The translations under genes and the position numbers were made by a program. Under the pieces are notes generated by a model, which did no database searches, was not told the DNA's origin, and worked only from the letters and a program-made list of their open reading frames with translations. Shown here piece by piece: positions 1 to 8,115 of a stretch of 62,926 nucleotides of DNA. Within the stretch, counting starts at the first letter, position 1, and each line of letters begins with the position of its first letter. The DNA comes from a bacterium (GTDB lineage: Bacteria > Bacillota > Clostridia > Oscillospirales > Ruminococcaceae): contig SFVK01000009.1 of assembly GCA_004561545.1 (NCBI GenBank), positions 1-62,926 on the forward strand, read 5' to 3'.

Positions 1-96
1 ACCTCACGACGGACACCCTTGCCTTTGGCTAACCCTTCCCGCTACCGGGTGGATTCGGGACTTTCACCCTATAGAACGTGCGCTCACCGGGCGCAC
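1..96 (-). mobile_element. Group II intron, 5' end (domain I), cut by the window edge
   Basis: Read on the minus strand, the intron begins with GTGCGCC at position 96 and runs out of the window at position 1. Two stretches characteristic of bacterial group II intron domain I are visible: GGTGAAAGTCC and AGCCAAAGGCAAGGGTGTCC, ending with GTCGTGAGGT. Only the ribozyme 5' part is inside the window, so the reverse transcriptase ORF cannot be seen. The insertion point lies four bases after a perfect terminator hairpin, which is the target preference known for class C introns. Subclass assignment is inference; group II identity rests on recalled consensus. Confidence 0.82.
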
Positions 97-138
97 CAAA
101 CAGCGCCCCCGCCGGATGGGGTTCCGGCGGGGGCGCTG
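97..138 (-). terminator. Intrinsic terminator of the NfeD-SPFH operon, interrupted by the intron
   Basis: A perfect 15-bp stem (101-115 with 124-138, 8-nt loop) follows the SPFH stop codon. On the minus strand only TTTG remains of the U-tract before the intron starts. The insertion probably displaced the rest of the U-tract. Confidence 0.85.
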
Positions 139-154
139 GCTTTACTTGTAAGGG

Positions 155-1039
155 TCAGCTTTTGGCTGTCTCGGTGATGGTGGCCACCGTGGCGGCAAGA
201 TTCTGCATCTCGCTGGGCACGATGATCTTGGTGGCCTGGCCTTCGGCCACCTTCTCCATCGCTTCCATGCTGCGCAGGGCCAGCATATTCTTGCTGGGTT
301 GCGCTTCATTGATGAGGCGGATGGCGTCCGCCTTGGCTTTCTGCACCATGAGCAGAGCCTGGGCCTCGCCCTCAGCCTCGCGGATGCGCTGCTGCTTGAC
401 GGCCTCGGCCCGCAGGATGGCGGATTCCTTCTCGCCCTCGGCGCGGGTGATGGCAGCCTGCTTTTCGCCTTCCGCCAACAGGATGGAGGCCCGCTTCTCG
501 CGGTCGGCCTTCATCTGCTTCTCCATCGCCTGGCGGATTTCAGCGGGGGGTTCGATGTTTTTCAGCTCCACACGGTTGACCTTGATGCCCCAGCGGTCGG
601 TGGCTTCATCCAGGCTCGCGGTGATCTTGGTGTTGATGAGGTCACGGCTGGTCAGCGTTTCATCCAGCGACATGGAGCCGATGATGTCACGCAGCGTCGT
701 GGCGGAGAGGTTTTCGATGGCCTGAATGGGGCGGTTGACGCCGTAGGTATAGGCTTTGGCGTCAAACACCTGGAAGAACACCACCGTGTCAATCATCATG
801 GTGACGTTATCGCGGGTGATGACGGGCTGAGGGGGAAAGTCGGCGGCCTCCTCCTTGAGGCTGACCTTGCGGGCCACCCGCTCCACAAAGGGGGTGCGGA
901 TGTGCAGCCCGGCGCCCCAGGTGTCCTTATAGACGCCCAGCCACTCGGTCACATAGGCGTTGGACTGGGGAACAATGACGATGCAGCGAACCAATCCGAT
1001 CAGAATGACAACGATCAGCACAGCTAAAACGATTCCCAT
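155..1039 (-). CDS. SPFH/Band 7 (stomatin/prohibitin-like) membrane protein, QmcA type
   Basis: 294 residues. One N-terminal membrane segment (about residues 2-20) is followed by an SPFH domain (about 22-185) and a long Ala/Glu/Lys-rich coiled coil (about 190-260) with repeated LRAEGEKE-like units, the standard layout of QmcA/HflK-like scaffolds of membrane microdomains. The start at 1039 is chosen because AGGAGA lies eight bases upstream and the membrane segment begins there. The reading frame extends further upstream, but that part overlaps the NfeD gene and has no hydrophobic start. It is co-transcribed with the NfeD gene, its usual partner. The substrate or client is unknown. Confidence 0.9.
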   Translation of the reverse strand: MGIVLAVLIVVILIGLVRCIVIVPQSNAYVTEWLGVYKDTWGAGLHIRTPFVERVARKVSLKEEAADFPPQPVITRDNVTMMIDTVVFFQVFDAKAYTYGVNRPIQAIENLSATTLRDIIGSMSLDETLTSRDLINTKITASLDEATDRWGIKVNRVELKNIEPPAEIRQAMEKQMKADREKRASILLAEGEKQAAITRAEGEKESAILRAEAVKQQRIREAEGEAQALLMVQKAKADAIRLINEAQPSKNMLALRSMEAMEKVAEGQATKIIVPSEMQNLAATVATITETAKS

Positions 1040-1073
1040 GGCAATTCTCCTTTTCTTTGTTCGTGGCCCGGCG

Positions 1074-1535
1074 TCAGGTTGTGCCGGGCTGTGTGGGCGC
1101 GGGGGTTTCGGCGGGGACCGGAACGACGATGAGCACCGCTCCGTCCACATCCTTCACTTCACATTTTTCCCCGGCGGCAAGCGGGGTTTCGGATTTTGCC
1201 TGCCAGTCCAGGCCGTCCACATGGACGCGGCCCAGCTCGCCGGGCTGGATGGCGCGCAGCACCGTCCCCCGCTTGCCGATGGTGAGCGGCGAGCCGTTGG
1301 TCACAGGCGGCTTGTGCTCCCCACGGCGGCGGGCCAGCGCAGGAACCATGACGGCCAGCGCAACGGCCGAAACCACCGCAAAGACCACGAACTGCACCGC
1401 AAGGGAGTTGGTGAACAGGCTGACCAGCAGCGCCGCAGCGGCGCCCACGGCAAACCACACCGACACCAGCGCGGTGGTGGCCGCCTCCACCGCGCCGAAC
1501 GCGGCGGTGGCAATGAGCCAGAAAATACTGTCCAT
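1074..1535 (-). CDS. NfeD-family membrane protein
   Basis: 153 residues. The first half (about 3-65) has two or three hydrophobic segments rich in Ala and Val, and the second half (about 80-145) is a small beta-rich OB-fold-like domain, matching short NfeD1b proteins. NfeD proteins pair with SPFH proteins and are thought to help assemble or modulate their oligomers at the membrane. GGAGG precedes the ATG. The SPFH gene follows after 34 bases, so the two form one operon driven by the promoter at 1596-1624. Confidence 0.85.
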   Translation of the reverse strand: MDSIFWLIATAAFGAVEAATTALVSVWFAVGAAAALLVSLFTNSLAVQFVVFAVVSAVALAVMVPALARRRGEHKPPVTNGSPLTIGKRGTVLRAIQPGELGRVHVDGLDWQAKSETPLAAGEKCEVKDVDGAVLIVVPVPAETPAPTQPGTT

Positions 1536-1595
1536 AGGCGTAGCCTCCTTTCTTACAATCCAGCCGTCCGGTGGGGCGGTTTGGATATTGATAAT

Positions 1596-1624
1596 ATTTT
1601 AACAGGTCATGTTCTGCTTGTCAA
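1596..1624 (-). promoter_or_regulatory. Sigma-A promoter for nfeD-SPFH
   Basis: Minus strand: -35 TTGACA (1619-1624), 17-bp spacer, -10 TAAAAT (1596-1601). The remaining gap, about 1625-1800, shows no gene. Confidence 0.8.
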
Positions 1625-1803
1625 GGTCCTTCCGCGCCCTGCCGGGCTCCGACGCACAAACGGGATACACGCGGCCGGGAAGGTCCTGCCCCGGGAAGGA
1701 TTTGGACACATTTTCTGTTTCTTCCTTTTATTCTTTGATTATTTTGTGCGATACGCATAGAATACCATGTTTTTTCCCTTCTGGCAAGTCCGGCGCGGCA
1801 GAC

Positions 1804-1843
1804 AAAAAGGCCCCCGCCCGCAAAGGAATCGCAGGTGGGGGCC
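1804..1843 (-). terminator. Terminator of pfkA
   Basis: GC-rich inverted repeat (1809-1819 with 1834-1843) followed on the minus strand by TTTTTG. Confidence 0.75.
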
Positions 1844-1869
1844 AATTGTAAAATTTTGATCGAGCGTTC

Positions 1870-2946
1870 TCAGCCCAGGCTGATGCCCATGGAGCGGGCC
1901 ACATTCATCATGTCGCAGTCATCGGGCACGCCACGGGTCTTGCCGGCGATCTCCGCCAGCGGATTGGCGGTCACCCGGTTGTTGACCATGGCCACCGTGA
2001 CGCCGTAATGCTCATCCGCCACCAGGCCGGCAGCATAGGTGCCGAACTGGGTAGCCAGCACACGGTCATAGGCGCTGGGACTGCCGCCGCGCTGCATATG
2101 GCCGGGCACACAGATGCGGGTCTCGGCGCCGGTCATCTCCTCAATCTGCTTGGCAATGCGGTTGGTGGCGGTGGTATAGCCCGCCTCGGCCCGCTTGGCG
2201 GTCCACTCCTTGCGCTTCATCTTGGCTTCCTCGGTGGAGAAGGCACCCTCGGCCACGGCAAGGATGGAGAAATTCTTGCCCGCCTTGGCACGGCGCTCCA
2301 CGGCGGCGGCCACCTTTTTGATATCGTAGGGGTGCTCGGGGATCAGAATGATATCGGCGCCGCCTGCAATGCCGGAGTAAAGGGTCAGCCAGCCTGCCTT
2401 GTTGCCCATGACCTCGATGCACATGACGCGGCTGTGGCTGCCGGCGGTGGTATGGATGCGGTCAATGACATCGGTGGCGATGTCCACTGCGGTGTGGAAG
2501 CCGAAGGTCACATCGGTGCCGTAGATATCGTTGTCGATGGTCTTGGGCAGGCCGATGATATTCAGGCCTTCCTGGCTGAGCAGGTTGGCGTTCTTGTGGG
2601 TGCCGTTGCCGCCCAGGCAGAGCAGGCAGTCCAGTTTGGCTTCCTTGTAGGTTTTCTTCATGGCGGCAACCTTGTCAACCTTGTCGTCCCCCACCACGCG
2701 CATCATCTTGAAGGGGGTGCGCTTGGTGCCCAGGATGGTTCCGCCCACCGTGAGAATGCCGGAGAACTCGCTGGGGTCCATATCGCGGTAATTGCCGCGG
2801 ATCAGGCCGTCATAGCCGTTCATGATGCCGACGATCTCCACCTTGTCCCCCATGCGCTGATACAACGCCTTGGCCGCGCCGCGGATGGTGGCATTCAGGC
2901 CGGGGCAGTCGCCGCCGGAAGTAAGGATACCAACACGCATTTTCAT
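1870..2946 (-). CDS. pfkA: 6-phosphofructokinase (PfkA family, mixed-substrate type)
   Basis: 358 residues. It phosphorylates fructose 6-phosphate in glycolysis. The family motifs are clear: TSGGDCPGLNA near the N-terminus, the nucleotide/phosphate loop GGNGT (112-116) and PKTIDND (134-140), which holds the catalytic Asp. The usual ATP-enzyme combination is GGDGT with PGTIDND, while PPi enzymes have GGDD with PKTIDND. This protein mixes Gly at the ATP/PPi-discriminating position with Lys in PKTIDND and has Asn instead of Asp in the loop. The donor (ATP or PPi) is therefore uncertain. The start has GGGAGG six bases upstream. It is monocistronic, with its own promoter and terminator. Confidence 0.92.
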   Translation of the reverse strand: MKMRVGILTSGGDCPGLNATIRGAAKALYQRMGDKVEIVGIMNGYDGLIRGNYRDMDPSEFSGILTVGGTILGTKRTPFKMMRVVGDDKVDKVAAMKKTYKEAKLDCLLCLGGNGTHKNANLLSQEGLNIIGLPKTIDNDIYGTDVTFGFHTAVDIATDVIDRIHTTAGSHSRVMCIEVMGNKAGWLTLYSGIAGGADIILIPEHPYDIKKVAAAVERRAKAGKNFSILAVAEGAFSTEEAKMKRKEWTAKRAEAGYTTATNRIAKQIEEMTGAETRICVPGHMQRGGSPSAYDRVLATQFGTYAAGLVADEHYGVTVAMVNNRVTANPLAEIAGKTRGVPDDCDMMNVARSMGISLG

Positions 2947-2994
2947 AACAAACCTCCCAGATTGTCGGCCGAGCCGAAATTTGATTCTGGTATC

Positions 2995-3023
2995 AATTTA
3001 CGCCCCCCGGCGCAATTTGTCAA
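2995..3023 (-). promoter_or_regulatory. Sigma-A promoter for pfkA
   Basis: Minus strand: -35 TTGACA (3018-3023), 17-bp spacer, -10 TAAATT (2995-3000), about 50 bases before the pfkA start. Confidence 0.75.
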
Positions 3024-3076
3024 TGCACAGCGGAGGGCGCAGCGAAAATTTTATGCGGTTTGCCGGGGTCTGCGGC

Positions 3077-4930
3077 TCAATAGACCTTGAAATACCCGAT
3101 GTTGGCAGGGTGATTGTCCTCCACCAGGATGGTGAATCCGCCGGGGTTGACCTCGGCCTGTTTGCCAAAGGCGGCGCGGGCAATCAGATGGGGGCCTCGG
3201 TTTAGGATGATCTCGGCGGTCTGGGTTTTGCCCACACGGCGGTAGTGGAGCACATCGCCGGCGGCTTCCACCAGTTCCATGGCACCGCCCCGGAAGGCAT
3301 CGCAGCCCTTGCGCAGTTTGGCCAGGTTGGAGAGCGGTCCGCGCAGGCGGCGCTCGGTGGAGTTCCAGTCAAAATAGGCACGGTTGAAGGGGTCCCGGTA
3401 GCCCTGCATACCGATCTCGTCGCCATAGTAGACGCAGGGCACGCCGGGCAGGGTGTACAGCATGGCGTAGGCCAGCAGCACCTTGCGCAGGGCATCGCCG
3501 ATCTGATCCGGCGGAATGCGGCGCTTGCTCTGCCAGTAGCGGTCCCGGCCATTGGCGGGCTCCCCGGCGATGGCGGTGATGCCCCGCTCGGTATCGTGGG
3601 TGGAGAGGAAATTCATGGCACAGTCCAGCGCGGGTTTGGGGTAGTTTTCGCAGATGGTCATGATCCGCTCACCGATTTCCGCCGCGTCGGCGCCGCGGGC
3701 AAAATCCACGGCGGCATTGCGGAAGGGATAATTCATGATGGTGTCCAGCCCTTTGCCCCGCAGGTAGGTGCGGCGGCGGCCGTAGGCCTCCTTGGTGGTG
3801 GCGTCCTCCCACACTTCGCCGATGAGCAGCTTATCCTCGCCGTGGGCCTTGATGGCGGCACGGATCTGCTCGATGAACTCGTCGGGCAGCTCATCGGCCA
3901 CATCCAGCCGGAAGCCGGAGGCGCCCAGCGAAAGCCAGGTGTCGATGACGCCGCCCCTGCCGCAGACAAATTCCACATAGGAGGGGTCCTCCTCCTGTAC
4001 CTCGGGCAGCGTCTCAAAGCCCCACCAGCTGCGGTAGCCGCAGGCATAGCCGGAGTCAAAATCGTACCAGGAACGGTAGGGGGAGTTGCGGTCGCGGTAG
4101 GCGCCGCCGGGGCCATAGCGGCCCTCCCGGTTGAAATAGACGGAATCCGATCCGGTGTGGCTGAACACACCGTCCAGGATGATGCGGATGCCCCGCTTTC
4201 CGGCGGCGGCACACAGCTCGGCAAATTCCTCGTTGGTGCCCAAAAGCGGGTCGGCCTTGAGGTAGTTGGCGGTGTTGTAACGATGGTTGGCGTGGGCCTC
4301 AAAGATGGGGTTGAGATAGATGCAGCTGACGCCCATGTCCTGAAGATAGGGCAGCTTCTGCTGGATGCCCTTGAAGTCGCCGCCAAAATAGTCCATGTTC
4401 AGGTAACCGTCATCCTGCTCGGTGGGCCAGAAATAGGGCTCGCCGGTCTTGTCGGGCCGGTAGATGCGGTCCGCAAAGGGCATGGGCTTGTTGGGGACCC
4501 CTTCACAGAACCGGTCCGGGAAGATCTGATACATGGTACCGGATTTGATCCAGTCCGGCGTGTGGAAATCCGGTTCATAGACGGTGAGCTGCCAGCTCTC
4601 GCCGTCGATCCAGGTGAGGTACCCCTCGCCGTTCTCGCCGCGGTAAATCTTGCGGAAGTCGGTATAGAGGTCAAAATGATAGAAGTACAGCCCCGGCGTG
4701 GTGGGCGCCAGCGTGAACGAAAAGTGGTTCACCCCGGGGGTCTGGCCCTCAAAGTTCATGCGGTAATGCACCGGGTCTTCCCTGTCTTTGGTCAGCACCA
4801 GGTGGGGGTCCACATAGCCCAGATTTTCCGGCACGGTCAGATGCCAGGTAACATTCTCCCCTGCGCGGGTCGCGCCGAAGGGGGTTTTGTACTCCGCCAG
4901 GCGGGAGTTAAAAAAGCGTTGTTCTGACAC
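3077..4930 (-). CDS. GH13 alpha-glycosidase, neopullulanase/cyclomaltodextrinase-like, cytoplasmic
   Basis: 617 residues. An N-terminal beta domain (about 1-120, CBM34-like) precedes a GH13 barrel that starts at MYQIFPDRF (133-141). Conserved regions: ILDGVFSHTG (251-260), GFRLDVADE with nucleophile Asp343, LIGEVWED with acid/base Glu372, and FLSTHDTER with Asp446. YLNPIFEAHANHRY is typical of maltogenic amylase/neopullulanase types. There is no signal peptide, so it should hydrolyse imported or glycogen-derived maltodextrins in the cytoplasm. The start is GTG with AAGGA upstream. It lies downstream of glycogen phosphorylase, which fits joint glycogen/maltodextrin breakdown. The exact product specificity cannot be read. 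Confidence 0.88.
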   Translation of the reverse strand: MSEQRFFNSRLAEYKTPFGATRAGENVTWHLTVPENLGYVDPHLVLTKDREDPVHYRMNFEGQTPGVNHFSFTLAPTTPGLYFYHFDLYTDFRKIYRGENGEGYLTWIDGESWQLTVYEPDFHTPDWIKSGTMYQIFPDRFCEGVPNKPMPFADRIYRPDKTGEPYFWPTEQDDGYLNMDYFGGDFKGIQQKLPYLQDMGVSCIYLNPIFEAHANHRYNTANYLKADPLLGTNEEFAELCAAAGKRGIRIILDGVFSHTGSDSVYFNREGRYGPGGAYRDRNSPYRSWYDFDSGYACGYRSWWGFETLPEVQEEDPSYVEFVCGRGGVIDTWLSLGASGFRLDVADELPDEFIEQIRAAIKAHGEDKLLIGEVWEDATTKEAYGRRRTYLRGKGLDTIMNYPFRNAAVDFARGADAAEIGERIMTICENYPKPALDCAMNFLSTHDTERGITAIAGEPANGRDRYWQSKRRIPPDQIGDALRKVLLAYAMLYTLPGVPCVYYGDEIGMQGYRDPFNRAYFDWNSTERRLRGPLSNLAKLRKGCDAFRGGAMELVEAAGDVLHYRRVGKTQTAEIILNRGPHLIARAAFGKQAEVNPGGFTILVEDNHPANIGYFKVY

Positions 4931-4972
4931 AAATTTCAGTCCTTACATTGAACAGATACAAACAAACTGTAT

Positions 4973-5027
4973 AAAAAAGCCGCAGAAACCAACACCGGCA
5001 GCAACAGGCCGGCGCCGGCACTGCGGC
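4973..5027 (-). terminator. Terminator after glgP
   Basis: GCCGCAG (4979-4985) pairs with CTGCGGC (5021-5027), with an inner GC-rich hairpin, and is followed on the minus strand by six U residues. Confidence 0.6.
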
Positions 5028-5070
5028 GGAATCAAACCAATCTTTCAACTGCGGGGACCGCAATCGCAGC

Positions 5071-7473
5071 TCAGCGGACCGGGGTGGCGCCCCAGATGTC
5101 GCGGGCGTAATCCATGACGGAGCGGTCGGCGGAGAAGATGCCCGCATTGGCAATGTTCATCAGGCTCATGCGGTTCCAGGTCTCCTTCTGGCGGTAGAGC
5201 TCCTGCACGGTGTGCTGGGCACGGCGGTAATCCTTGAAGTCGGCCAGAACCATATAGGGATCGGAGTTGCGCAGGTTGGAGGTCACCTCGCTGAAGTTTT
5301 CCCCGTTCCAGCCCCTCTCAAACAGATCCAGCACCGCCATGGCAACGTTGTCGTCGGCGATGAAGGCCTGGGGATGGTAGCCCATCCCCTTGAGGGCGTT
5401 GACCTCGGGGGTGAGCATACCGAAGATGATCTCGTTGTCCTGACCGGCGGCGTCGGCAATCTCGACGTTGGCGCCGTCCAGGGTGCCCAGGGTGACCGCG
5501 CCGTTGAGCATGAACTTCATGTTGCCGGTGCCGGAAGCCTCGGTGCCGGCCAGGGAAATCTGCTCGGACACTTCGGAAGCGGGCATCAGCCGCTCGGACA
5601 GGGACACGCAGTAGTCCTCCAGATAGACAATGCGCAGCTTGCCCTTGACGGCGGGGTCGCTGTCAATGAGCTGGCCCAGCTTGCAGATCATGCGGATCAT
5701 CTGCTTGGCCATATAGTAGCCGGGGGCCGCCTTGGCGCCGAAGATATAGGTCTTGGGGGTGAACTCGGCGTTGGGGTTGGCCTTGAGATAGAGGTACTCG
5801 GCCGCGATGTTCATGGCGTTCAGGTGCTGGCGCTTGTACTCGTGCATACGCTTGACCTGGCAGTCAAAGATGGAGTCGGGGTCAATGACCTGGCCGGTGG
5901 CTTTTTGCAGATAGTTGGCAAAGGCCACCTTGTTCTGATGCTTGACCTCGCCCAGGGACTGGAGCATGGCGGGATCGTTGGCGTAGGCTTCCAGCTTCTT
6001 CAGCTCGGAGGCGTCGCGCTTGAAGCCGTCGCCGATGCTCTCCTCCAGCAGATGGGTCAGGCCCGGGTTGGAGGCCAGCAGCCAGCGGCGATAGGCGATG
6101 CCGTTGGTCACATTCTTGAAGGCCTTGGGCTTGAAGAGATAGTAATCATGGAAGACGCTGTCCTTGATGATCTCACTGTGGAGCTTGGACACGCCGTTGA
6201 TGGAATGGCAGGTGAAGGCGCAGATGTTGGCCATGCGAACCTGGTTGTCGCCGATGATGGCCATATAGTCAATCTTGCCCTGATCGCCGGGGAAGGCCTT
6301 GTTCAGCTCAATGCGGCAGCGGCGGTCCATCTCCTGCACAATCTGCCAGATGCGGGGCAGCGTGGAGCGGAAGATCTCCACGTTCCACTTTTCCAGAGCC
6401 TCGCTCATGACGGTGTGGTTGGTGTAGGCAAAGACCTGCTGGCAGATGCGGAACGCCTCGTCCCACTCATAGCTGCACTCATCCAGCAGAATGCGCATCA
6501 TCTCGGGGATGGCGAGGGTGGGATGGGTGTCGTTGAGCTGGATGGCCACCTTGTCGGGCAGATTGTCCAGCGTGCCGTACTGGTTCAGGTGGTTGTTGAG
6601 GATATCGGCCACCGAAGCGGCGGAGAAGAAGTACTGCTGGCGCAGACGCAGGATCTTGCCCTCGGTATGGTTGTCGTTGGGGTAGAGGATCTTGGAAATC
6701 AGCTCAGCGGAAGCGCTCTGGCTGATGGCGGTGTTGTAGTTGCCGGCGTTGAAGCTGCTCATATCAAAGCTGGGCGCCTTGGCCTGCCACAGGCGCAGCT
6801 TGGAAACGCCCTGCGTGCCGTAGCCGGCCACATACATATCGTTGGGCACCGCGATGACCGAGTTGTAGTTCTCGTACTTGACATGATGGAAACCGCCCTC
6901 CCAGGTCTCGATGGCCTGGCCGTCAAAGCGGATTTCCTGGGCCTGGTCGGGGTGGGACTTGATCCACACCTGGCCGCCGGGCAGCCAGTTGTCGGCGGTC
7001 TCCTGCTGCCAGCCGTCCACAATCTTCTGCTTGAAGATGCCGTATTCATAAAGGATGGAATAACCGGTGCCGGGGATGCAGTCGGTGGCCATGCCGTCCA
7101 GATAGCAGGCGGCCAGGCGGCCCAGACCGCCGTTGCCCAGGCCCGCGTCGGGCTCCTGCTCATAGATGGTTTCAATCTTGATGCCGGCGTCGGAGAGCAC
7201 CGCCTCGGCCACCTCGTTGAGGCCCAGGTTGAACAGGCTGGTGCGCAGGCTGCGGCCCATCAGGAACTCCATGCAAAGGTAGTAAACCTGCTTTTTGCCC
7301 TGGCCCAGGGTCTTGGCCTGAAACTCTTTCTGGCGGTCAGACATAATCTGGCGGGTAATCATGGCCAGGCAGCGGTAGATCTGATCGGCGGAGGCAACGT
7401 CCAGCGTGACGCCGCACTCGCTGACCACTTTGTCCTTCAGAATTTTTTCAAATTCCTTCTTGGTATATTTCAT
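5071..7473 (-). CDS. glgP: Glycogen/starch/alpha-glucan phosphorylase
   Basis: 800 residues, normal for the family. It releases glucose 1-phosphate from alpha-1,4-glucans using pyridoxal phosphate. The N-terminal half has YYLCMEFLMGRSL and GNGGLGRLAACYLD, both hallmark phosphorylase segments. The PLP site is in the EASGTGNMKFMLNG segment, with Lys653 as the predicted Schiff-base lysine. The start was kept at the ATG of MKYTKKEF. A promoter lies about 100 bases upstream and a terminator just downstream. The GH13 hydrolase follows, so the pair probably degrades stored glycogen together. Confidence 0.95.
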   Translation of the reverse strand: MKYTKKEFEKILKDKVVSECGVTLDVASADQIYRCLAMITRQIMSDRQKEFQAKTLGQGKKQVYYLCMEFLMGRSLRTSLFNLGLNEVAEAVLSDAGIKIETIYEQEPDAGLGNGGLGRLAACYLDGMATDCIPGTGYSILYEYGIFKQKIVDGWQQETADNWLPGGQVWIKSHPDQAQEIRFDGQAIETWEGGFHHVKYENYNSVIAVPNDMYVAGYGTQGVSKLRLWQAKAPSFDMSSFNAGNYNTAISQSASAELISKILYPNDNHTEGKILRLRQQYFFSAASVADILNNHLNQYGTLDNLPDKVAIQLNDTHPTLAIPEMMRILLDECSYEWDEAFRICQQVFAYTNHTVMSEALEKWNVEIFRSTLPRIWQIVQEMDRRCRIELNKAFPGDQGKIDYMAIIGDNQVRMANICAFTCHSINGVSKLHSEIIKDSVFHDYYLFKPKAFKNVTNGIAYRRWLLASNPGLTHLLEESIGDGFKRDASELKKLEAYANDPAMLQSLGEVKHQNKVAFANYLQKATGQVIDPDSIFDCQVKRMHEYKRQHLNAMNIAAEYLYLKANPNAEFTPKTYIFGAKAAPGYYMAKQMIRMICKLGQLIDSDPAVKGKLRIVYLEDYCVSLSERLMPASEVSEQISLAGTEASGTGNMKFMLNGAVTLGTLDGANVEIADAAGQDNEIIFGMLTPEVNALKGMGYHPQAFIADDNVAMAVLDLFERGWNGENFSEVTSNLRNSDPYMVLADFKDYRRAQHTVQELYRQKETWNRMSLMNIANAGIFSADRSVMDYARDIWGATPVR

Positions 7474-7567
7474 AATAAAACGAAACTCTCCTTACCTCAT
7501 ATATTGATCGGCCCTCAGGCCGGCCCAAGGGGGAAACCTGCGGTTCATAGATAGACTCACACTGGAT

Positions 7568-7596
7568 ATTATAGTAAAAAATGCTGCCCGACGCAA
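7568..7596 (-). promoter_or_regulatory. Sigma-A promoter for glgP
   Basis: Minus strand: -35 TTGCGT (7591-7596), 17-bp spacer, -10 TATAAT (7568-7573). A divergent -10 TATAAT (7669-7674) with a poor -35 faces zapA on the plus strand. Confidence 0.75.
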
Positions 7597-7764
7597 GACT
7601 TTTTGGCCGCATTGTTGGAATTTCGCATTTTTCCACAAAAGGGGCTTTTTCTTTCAGGGATTTTATACTATAATATACGGGTAGATTTTTACCCAATTTG
7701 CTCCAATTTGAACAAATTCCGGGATAGTGTTGAAACGTTTCAAAACAGCAAAGGAGAGACAACT

Positions 7765-8115
7765 ATGGCAACCAAGGTACGTCTGACCATCTGCGGGTCC
7801 AGCTATGTGATTTCCACCAATGAGAGCGAGGATTATATGCAGAATCTGGCCGAGCGGCTCAACCTGGATATAAACGAGCTGATGAGCTCTTCCAACTCGG
7901 TTTCCATCACCACCGCCGCCATCATGACGGCGCTGAGCTACCGCGACGAGCTGGAAAAGACCAGCGGCAGCGCCGACAACATGCGCCGCCAGATCAAGGA
8001 TTACCTGGAGGACGCCGCCAGCGCCAAGATGGCTGCCGAGGAGCTGCGGCGGGAGAACGCCGCGCTGCGCAAGAAGGTGGACGATCTGCGCCGCCGCCTG
8101 AACCAGGAAGGCTGA
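7765..8115 (+). CDS. zapA: Cell division protein ZapA
   Basis: 116 residues. The N-terminal part (MATKVRLTICGSSYVISTNE) matches the short beta-alpha domain of ZapA, and the rest is a coiled coil (about 70-115) rich in Glu, Arg and Leu. ZapA binds and bundles FtsZ at the division site. The start at 7765 has AAGGAGAG eight bases upstream. The frame is open further upstream but lacks a ribosome site. Its TGA overlaps the ATG of the next gene by one base, so the two are translationally coupled. Confidence 0.85.
   Translation: MATKVRLTICGSSYVISTNESEDYMQNLAERLNLDINELMSSSNSVSITTAAIMTALSYRDELEKTSGSADNMRRQIKDYLEDAASAKMAAEELRRENAALRKKVDDLRRRLNQEG

Noticed and set aside
78..725. 215-codon plus-strand ORF opposite the SPFH gene
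   Set aside because: Starts inside the intron/terminator, Ser/Arg/Met-rich composition, and complementary to a well-supported gene. A GC-rich shadow frame.
5212..7554. 780-codon plus-strand ORF opposite glycogen phosphorylase
   Set aside because: Gly/Leu/Val/His-rich antisense frame with no domain. glgP on the minus strand is unmistakable.
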